A stretch of 38,389 nucleotides of DNA. Origin: Halomonas sp. KAO (GTDB lineage: Bacteria > Pseudomonadota > Gammaproteobacteria > Pseudomonadales > Halomonadaceae). The position numbers and the translations under genes are program-made. Shown in pieces: positions 32,861-38,389 of this stretch; position 1 is the stretch's first letter; each line of letters opens with the position of its first letter. The notes beneath the pieces were generated by a model. The model saw only the letters and a list, made by a program, of their open reading frames with translations. It was not told where the DNA came from and made no database searches. The stretch covers positions 424,552 to 462,940 of the forward strand of contig NZ_JADNRL010000019.1 of the NCBI RefSeq assembly GCF_015595025.1, read 5' to 3'.

Positions 32861-33037
32861 CCCCTCCTCCCATGGAGGTCGCCGACCGTTCTCGCATGAA
32901 CTTTTCACGCCGCCGCCTCTCTGATGTCAGGAGTCCGCGCGATGCGGCGTAACGGACAGTCCCCGACGCCCAGCCCGACGCCCATCGATGCAAGTGGCTC
33001 TCGTCCTCTCCCCAGTCCCCCCGAGCCGAGGCCCACG

Positions 33038-34053
<1,016 letters not shown>

Positions 34054-34054
<1 letters not shown>

Positions 34055-34698
34055 TGGCCAACCTGAACCGCCTGATGACCCTCCCGAACCGCTGGCAGCT
34101 ATGGCGCCTGGGCGTATTCCTGGCGGCCCTGGCCCCACTAGTGATCTGGGGCTGGCAGGTGGCCAGCAACGCCGCCGGCCCCGAGCCGGGTCGCTACCTG
34201 TTGCTGAATATCGGCCTCGGCGCGCTGTGGATGCTGCTGCTCACCCTGAGCCTGACGCCGCTCTCCCGGCTCACTCGCTGGAAAGGCTTCGCGCTGATCC
34301 GCCGTCAGCTGGGGCTGTGGACGCTGGCCTACGCCAGCCTGCACATGCTCAGCTACGCCCTCTTCATCCTGGGGCTCGACTGGGGCATGCTGGGCAGCGA
34401 GCTGGTGAAGCGCCCCTATATCATCGTCGGCATGCTGGCCCTGAGCGGTCTTGTCGCGCTGGGCGTGACCTCAAACCGCTGGTCGATGCGTCGACTGGGC
34501 AAGCGCTGGAAATCATTGCACCGCCTGGTCTACGGCATTCTCGGTCTGGCCCTGCTGCACTTCTTCTGGGTCGTGCGCGCCGACCTCGGCGAGTGGCTGC
34601 TGTATGCCGCGATCTCGGCACTGATCATGGCGACCCGTCTACCGCCGGTCGCCCGAACACTGCCCAGGCTGCGCTACCGGTTCGGCCGTGCGTCCTAG
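34054..34698 (+). CDS. msrQ: Heme-binding membrane subunit MsrQ
   Basis: MsrQ passes electrons from the quinone pool or flavin to MsrP. The 214-residue inner-membrane protein of the ferric-reductase-like family has about six helices and the heme-ligand histidines in YASLHMLSY, KSLHRLVYG and LALLHFFW. Its ATG uses the last base of the msrP stop, so it is coupled. No own ribosome-binding site is clear. The gene was formerly called yedZ. Confidence 0.92.
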
Positions 34699-34835
34699 GC
34701 CGCCTCCTATTACTCCTCCTTCTATTGGCCCTTCTTCTATTGCCCCCTGACGCTTCCGGATAGGCCGCGCCGAACGGATATCGGCCATGCCGAACGGTCA
34801 GTGGTCCCGCCCGGCAGATCGCAGATACCCAGGGC

Positions 34836-35264
34836 CTACCGATCCCAGACCATCAGGGTCTCGTTCTCCCCGGTCAGTGGCTCGAGGCGCTCCTCCACCG
34901 CATGAAACCCCAGGCGGTGGTAGAAGGAGACGGCACGCACATTACGCGAATAGACACTCAGGGTGAGGCGCTTATGACCGGCCATGGCATGGGCCATCAG
35001 CCGTGAGCCATGGCCATAGCGCTGCACCCTGGGATCGATGAACAGCGCCTGCAGATGGTCGCCGTCGAGGGCGGTGAAGCCGATCACCCTGCCCTCCACC
35101 TCGAGCACCGTGACCTCCTCGGCCTGAGGCAGCCGCTCCTGCACCATCAGCTCGGCGCGGGATATCCAGAAGGTCTCGGGGATAAAGTCGTGGGCGCGCA
35201 TCGAGGCACGCAGCCAGATATCGGCAAGCAGAGGGATATCCTCGGCGGTGGCGGGGCGAATCAT
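34836..35264 (-). CDS. GNAT acetyltransferase, YjaB-like
   Basis: A 142-residue N-acetyltransferase: MIRPATAEDIPLLADIW at the start, then LQALFIDPRVQRYGHGSRLM, which holds the acetyl-CoA loop (QRYGHGS). The C-terminal YSRNVRAVSFYHRLGF is the family signature. From memory it resembles E. coli YjaB. The substrate is unknown. AGGAG lies 7 bases before the ATG at 35264; the longer frame to 35357 has no such support. Confidence 0.82.
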   Translation of the reverse strand: MIRPATAEDIPLLADIWLRASMRAHDFIPETFWISRAELMVQERLPQAEEVTVLEVEGRVIGFTALDGDHLQALFIDPRVQRYGHGSRLMAHAMAGHKRLTLSVYSRNVRAVSFYHRLGFHAVEERLEPLTGENETLMVWDR

Positions 35265-35379
35265 CACACGGCTCCTGCTGGGCGTACCGACAGTGTAATC
35301 GAGGAGGCAAGGACGTACCCTGTGTGATCTCGAGGGCGCTATACTGCGCTTCGACATTCACCCTGGACGGGAGCTCCCC

Positions 35380-35970
35380 ATGCTACGTCGACGCTTTCTT
35401 CGCCTCTCCCTGGCCCTGGTCACGGCTGGCTGGCTGGCCGGCTGCGCCGCCCCCCAGACCCTGCAGCTCGACCCCAAGCGCAGCGCCGCGGTACCGGTCG
35501 CCGGCAATGGGCAGGCCGTCACGGTGATCGCCGCGGATGGACGTGACGGCGAGGTGATCGGCACCCGTACCGGCAGCGCCATGTCCACGGCCACGATCAC
35601 CGTCCATGCCCACGAGCTGATGCCGAAACTGCAGCGCGAGGCCGAGCGAGCCGTGCGGGAAATGGGCTTTACACCCACCACCCAGCGTGCCGAAGGCCGC
35701 CCCCACCTGACCCTGACACTCGATCACCTGGGCTACGAGCGCGGCAAGAGTCGGCCCGTGATCGGCGAGTCACGCCTGGAGGCCGTGTTTGTGGCCGAGG
35801 CGACCAATGGCGGCACCACCTACACCGGCACCTACACCTCACGACGCACCCAGAGCTACGCCGTTCGGCCGGACCAGCAGAGCAATACCCGAATGGTCAA
35901 CGACCTGCTCGTCGACGGCCTGAACCGCGCCTTTCGTGACCCGGAACTGGCCCGCCTGCTGGCCCGCTGA
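35380..35970 (+). CDS. YajG-family lipoprotein
   Basis: A 196-residue precursor with a lipoprotein signal: after an Arg-rich start comes a hydrophobic run and the lipobox LAGC (Cys at about 23). The mature part looks like the YajG family of outer-membrane lipoproteins of unknown function. GGGAG lies 6 bases before the start. It ends four bases from the stop of the convergent tpm gene. Confidence 0.82.
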   Translation: MLRRRFLRLSLALVTAGWLAGCAAPQTLQLDPKRSAAVPVAGNGQAVTVIAADGRDGEVIGTRTGSAMSTATITVHAHELMPKLQREAERAVREMGFTPTTQRAEGRPHLTLTLDHLGYERGKSRPVIGESRLEAVFVAEATNGGTTYTGTYTSRRTQSYAVRPDQQSNTRMVNDLLVDGLNRAFRDPELARLLAR

Positions 35971-35974
35971 GGGG

Positions 35975-36616
35975 TCACTCGACGGGACCTCGACGCACCA
36001 TGGCCCAGACATGCTCCCGGAAGCCGCTGCCCGGCTCCGGGGCGCCTCTCTCCAGCAGCGTGATCCGGAAGTTGGGCTCGAACAGCTCCCGCACCTCCTC
36101 TTCCGGCACATGAAAGGGCGGCCCGGCCTGCTCCTCACCGGCCGCACGTTCAAGGCCGATAAGCAGCCCGATGGCCCCCGGAGGTATCAGCTGCGCCAGA
36201 TGGAAGGCGTAGCGCTGGCGGGTGGCGGGTGGCAGGGCGATCAGCGCGGCACGGTCATAGAAGGCACCGATCTCGGCCGCCTGCTCGATATGGAAGTGAA
36301 AGAAGTCACCGCACCAGAGCTCGACGTTGGCCTGGCGGCTTATCTCGAACCCCGCCTGGTGGTAGCGGGAAACGGGCTCGCACCCCTCGGCGAGAAACTG
36401 CTCGACCGCCTGGGGCGCCAGCTCGATACCCAGCACCGGGTGGTCGCGATGGCCCAGCCAGCGCATGTCGTGGCTCTTGCCGCATAGCGGCACCAGCACC
36501 TTGACACCGGGGCTCACCCCCAGCAGCGGCCAGTGGTGGCACAGGACGGGGTGCGGTGCGTCGCGATGGAAACCGATGCGCCCTTCACGCCAGCGGGTCA
36601 GCCATTCATTCACCAT
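35975..36616 (-). CDS. tpm: Thiopurine S-methyltransferase
   Basis: A SAM-dependent methyltransferase of 213 residues. Bacterial Tpm methylates thiopurines and, in Pseudomonas, selenium and tellurium oxyanions, giving resistance by volatilisation. Family motifs are WLTRWREGRIGFH at the start, VLVPLCGKSHDMRWL (near 40-54, SAM region), GIELAPQAVEQFLAE and CGDFF. It starts six bases after the stop of the SH3-domain gene on the same strand, so the two are probably cotranscribed. The ribosome-binding site is weak. Confidence 0.92.
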   Translation of the reverse strand: MVNEWLTRWREGRIGFHRDAPHPVLCHHWPLLGVSPGVKVLVPLCGKSHDMRWLGHRDHPVLGIELAPQAVEQFLAEGCEPVSRYHQAGFEISRQANVELWCGDFFHFHIEQAAEIGAFYDRAALIALPPATRQRYAFHLAQLIPPGAIGLLIGLERAAGEEQAGPPFHVPEEEVRELFEPNFRITLLERGAPEPGSGFREHVWAMVRRGPVE

Positions 36617-36622
36617 GACGGC

Positions 36623-37261
36623 TCAGAACCAGCGATCGCGCTTGCGACGGCGGCGCGGCAGATGGGGAACGATCAGGCCAACCAGCAGGCCGGCACCGGC
36701 CACGCCGCCGCCATACATGAAGTAGCGCATCAGCAGGTCCTCCTCCTGGGTGTTGAGGCGAGCCTCCAGTTCACGCGCGGTCTGGCGGGAGTGCTCGGCT
36801 TCGCCATCCAGCTGGTGGTTGCGTGACTCCAGCTCGGCAACTCGCGCCTCGCGAACCTCGAGGGTCTCACGCAACGCGGCGGTGCGCTGCTCCCACGCCT
36901 CATCGATGCCGTCGAGTTCGGCCTCGAGCTCGGCCACCCGCTGCTCAAGCTCGGGCAGGCGCACCTGAGCACTGGGGACCTCCTGGATCTCGCGGCTGAG
37001 CACCCAGACGGCGTCGCCGCCAGGACCTCGAACGCGGGTATAGTCGCCGCTGGTCTCCAGCCGCTCGACAGGCTCGCCGGCGGTAAGGGTGCCGACGATG
37101 CGATAGCCGTCGGTGGGACCGCTGCGTACATAGGTGGTCAGGGAGTCGGAGACCCAGACGGTGTCGCTCTGCTCCTGAGCCGCCAGCGGCAGCGCCAGCA
37201 GGCCGAGCAGGGTGCCCAGACATACGCCCAGACCGGTTCGTGTGCTGTGGTGTTTCGTCAT
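36623..37261 (-). CDS. SH3-domain, coiled-coil membrane protein (TIGR04211-type)
   Basis: A 212-residue protein with a signal peptide (about 1-29, ending AAQ), a bacterial SH3 domain (about 33-92: VWVSDSLTTYVRSGPTDGYR), a long Glu-rich coiled coil (about 100-175), one membrane helix (about 183-200) and a basic tail (RRRRKRDRWF). This layout is that of the TIGR04211 SH3 proteins (E. coli YgiM-like), whose function is unknown. I chose 37261 (MTKHH), with AGGAT upstream; earlier in-frame codons lack a signal peptide at the start. Confidence 0.85.
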   Translation of the reverse strand: MTKHHSTRTGLGVCLGTLLGLLALPLAAQEQSDTVWVSDSLTTYVRSGPTDGYRIVGTLTAGEPVERLETSGDYTRVRGPGGDAVWVLSREIQEVPSAQVRLPELEQRVAELEAELDGIDEAWEQRTAALRETLEVREARVAELESRNHQLDGEAEHSRQTARELEARLNTQEEDLLMRYFMYGGGVAGAGLLVGLIVPHLPRRRRKRDRWF

Positions 37262-37311
37262 GCCATGATCCTGACTGTAGAGTCCTTGCCTGAAGCGTCC
37301 TGGCTGAAAGG

Positions 37312-37326
37312 TGTTTCCTGGAAACA
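37312..37326. promoter_or_regulatory. Palindrome upstream of the SH3-domain gene
   Basis: TGTTTCC and GGAAACA flank one central base (37312-37326), about 50 bases before the start codon at 37261. It could be an operator or a tiny hairpin in the leader. No promoter could be assigned with confidence. Confidence 0.3.
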
Positions 37327-37436
37327 TCCTGAAGGTGGCGCCCTGGCGGGGAAGCGCTGCGGCGCCCAAGGCCCTGGAGGCGATAACTGACGCCACACCC
37401 ACACACAGGTGACTGCCCACCAGCTGTCCGCAATGG

Positions 37437-37459
37437 TTATGCACAGCTTCTGTGGACAA
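37437..37459. promoter_or_regulatory. Pair of inverted DnaA-box-like sequences
   Basis: TTATGCACA (37437-37445) and TGTGGACAA (37451-37459) each differ by one base from the DnaA box TTATCCACA or its complement. They face each other across five bases, so the whole is an imperfect palindrome. No other boxes or an AT-rich unwinding region are seen, so it is probably not an origin. The gap 37262-37706 has no gene; it holds this pair, the palindrome at 37312, a repeat fragment (37646-37675) and the end of an insertion sequence. Confidence 0.5.
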
Positions 37460-37645
37460 CCCCCGGGACAACCGTGGGAAAGTCGTCCGCTGCCCCCGCC
37501 ACACCTTGGCTCGACGACTGCTGGTCAGTGCATGACCAGTGTCATCCGACTCATCGAACACTCTTCAGGGCCCAGGCCCGGCGCTATCCAGCCAGCCGGG
37601 GCTCGCTAGGTTAGCACACTCGTGCCACCTGGCAGGGCTACCGAC

Positions 37646-37675
37646 CCAAGGGGCGCTGGGGACAAGCTGAAGAGG
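37646..37675 (-). repeat. Palindromic repeat fragment, copy C
   Basis: CCAAGGGGCGCTGGGGA and the following bases to about 37675 match the right outer part of copy A (15401-15429, opposite strand) at 26 of 29 positions. Similarity stops near 37675, just before the noncoding end of the IS110-like element, so the fragment looks interrupted by it. Confidence 0.65.
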
Positions 37676-38389
37676 AGATACCGTCTCTCCCGACCAGCCG
37701 CAACCCTCACTGAGTTGGTTGTGGCTGATATTCGGTCTGTGACTTCAGGATGCCGAAAGCGATATGTACTAATTTTCGCATGGCAGCCCCCAAGGCTGTC
37801 ATTGTCGGCTTACCCGCACTGCGTAATCTCGCGTACTGCGCTTCAATATCTGGGTTGTGCCGTAGTGCCACCACAGCTCCCATGTAGAGCTGCTGCCGCA
37901 GTTTGGCACTGCCCATTTTTGTCAGGCGTGGCTTCTTTTCGATCGAGTGGCCTGACGTATGATGCATGGGTACTAGGCCCATGAAGGCTGCTGCCTGTCG
38001 AGCACTCTTGAACGCTCTGCTGCGCAGGGCAGCCACCAGCCGAGTGGACAGCAATGGACCGATCCCCGGGATGCTGGCCAATAATCGACGATCACGCTTC
38101 AGATGGTCGTGTTGGTCGAAGTGTTCCTCTATCGCCTGCTGGAGGCGCCTCTCCTCCTGCTCCAAGGCCGCCAGGACATGGCGAATCGACGTTATCGCCT
38201 GACTATCCCGGCTGAACTGAGCTTTCTCAAGCCGGTTCCTCTCGCGCTGAATGTCCTGTTGGACGGCATCTCGCCTCGCCACCAGGCGCTTCAGCTCGCG
38301 GACCTCCTCGACCTCTGGCTCCCAACGCTGCTGAGGCTGGGTGGCACCAAACAAAGCCAAAGCTTGGCTGTCTGCCTTGTCTGTTTTGT
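37676..38389 (-). mobile_element. IS110-family insertion sequence, partial
   Basis: The element runs off the right edge. Its inner end is placed near 37676, where similarity to the palindromic repeat stops, about 30 bases beyond the transposase stop; no terminal inverted repeats were seen, as is usual for IS110. The short 3' noncoding end suggests the IS110 subgroup, whose guide (bridge) RNA lies upstream of the transposase and would be outside the window (inference). Confidence 0.65.
37707..38389 (-). CDS. IS110-family transposase (C-terminal part, cut by window edge)
   Basis: The last about 227 residues of a DEDD/Ser recombinase-type transposase. The frame is open to the window edge and begins KTDKADSQALALFG, the end of the N-terminal RuvC-like domain (family motif KTDxxDA). 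A coiled-coil region follows (about 38190-38330), then the Transposase_20 domain with the helix-hairpin-helix LASIPGIGPLLSTRL and HTSGHS holding the expected catalytic Ser. The C-terminus (MRKLVHIAFGILKS) is intact. The true start lies outside the window. Confidence 0.9.
   Translation of the reverse strand, partial: KTDKADSQALALFGATQPQQRWEPEVEEVRELKRLVARRDAVQQDIQRERNRLEKAQFSRDSQAITSIRHVLAALEQEERRLQQAIEEHFDQHDHLKRDRRLLASIPGIGPLLSTRLVAALRSRAFKSARQAAAFMGLVPMHHTSGHSIEKKPRLTKMGSAKLRQQLYMGAVVALRHNPDIEAQYARLRSAGKPTMTALGAAMRKLVHIAFGILKSQTEYQPQPTQ

Noticed and set aside
34699..34835. Repeated CTTCTATTG and GCCGAACGG words after msrQ
   Set aside because: Each occurs only twice in a short pyrimidine-rich or GC-rich stretch; too little to call a repeat element.
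37409..37984. Short plus-strand frames in the SH3-gene-to-IS gap
   Set aside because: They have no ribosome-binding sites or domains and partly run antisense to the transposase.

Overview
The window is GC-rich, densely packed bacterial chromosome. It reads as a halomonad-type gammaproteobacterium (Halomonas or a close relative). This rests on protein style, the AcnD/PrpF type of methylcitrate cluster, separate trpE/trpG/trpD/trpC genes next to gph, and a CysB/CysPTWA sulfur set. It is an inference from reading alone. There are about 34 protein genes including one partial transposase, and no tRNA, rRNA or CRISPR array was seen.

Layout. (1) 1-8750: a minus-strand propionate (2-methylcitrate cycle) operon, GntR regulator - prpB - prpC - acnD - prpF, then prpD behind a terminator-like hairpin. 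A TTGTCGACAA palindrome and two degenerate copies lie around the regulator's start. (2) 8905-12571: pabB (folate), then a short atypical cysH, cysB and trxA. (3) 12649-18783: a PerM/AI-2E family membrane protein, serS, and a very long FAD/Fe-S D-2-hydroxyacid dehydrogenase of the YdiJ type; the serS-ydiJ gap is full of repeats. (4) 19080-21155: a TonB-dependent receptor resembling PqqU/YncD. (5) 21329-26380: gph, a trp leader peptide (trpL, ending W-R-W-stop), then trpE-trpG-trpD-trpC. (6) 26485-28816: type II NADH dehydrogenase, a GIY-YIG protein and rpe. (7) 29001-32822: cysP-cysT-cysW-cysA sulfate/thiosulfate importer. (8) 33038-37261: msrP-msrQ methionine sulfoxide repair, a YjaB-like acetyltransferase, a YajG-like lipoprotein, thiopurine methyltransferase and an SH3-domain membrane protein. 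(9) The end holds a DnaA-box-like palindrome and the C-terminal part of an IS110-family transposase.

How the genes work together: three blocks concern sulfur. CysP-T-W-A imports sulfate, CysH reduces PAPS using thioredoxin, and CysB controls the regulon; AT-rich, similar stretches precede both cysH and cysP. MsrP/MsrQ repairs oxidised methionine. The trp block takes chorismate to tryptophan, with apparent attenuation by trpL, while PabB draws on the same chorismate pool.

Most unusual: a short palindromic repeat of about 65-110 bp occurs three times. One copy is intergenic (serS-ydiJ). One lies in frame inside gph, where it encodes about 28 extra residues. One is a fragment that stops where the IS110-like element begins. 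Other points of note are the divergent PAPS-reductase motif in CysH, a GDPA(A/T) minisatellite inside YdiJ, and a perfect 16-bp palindrome before the TonB receptor gene.
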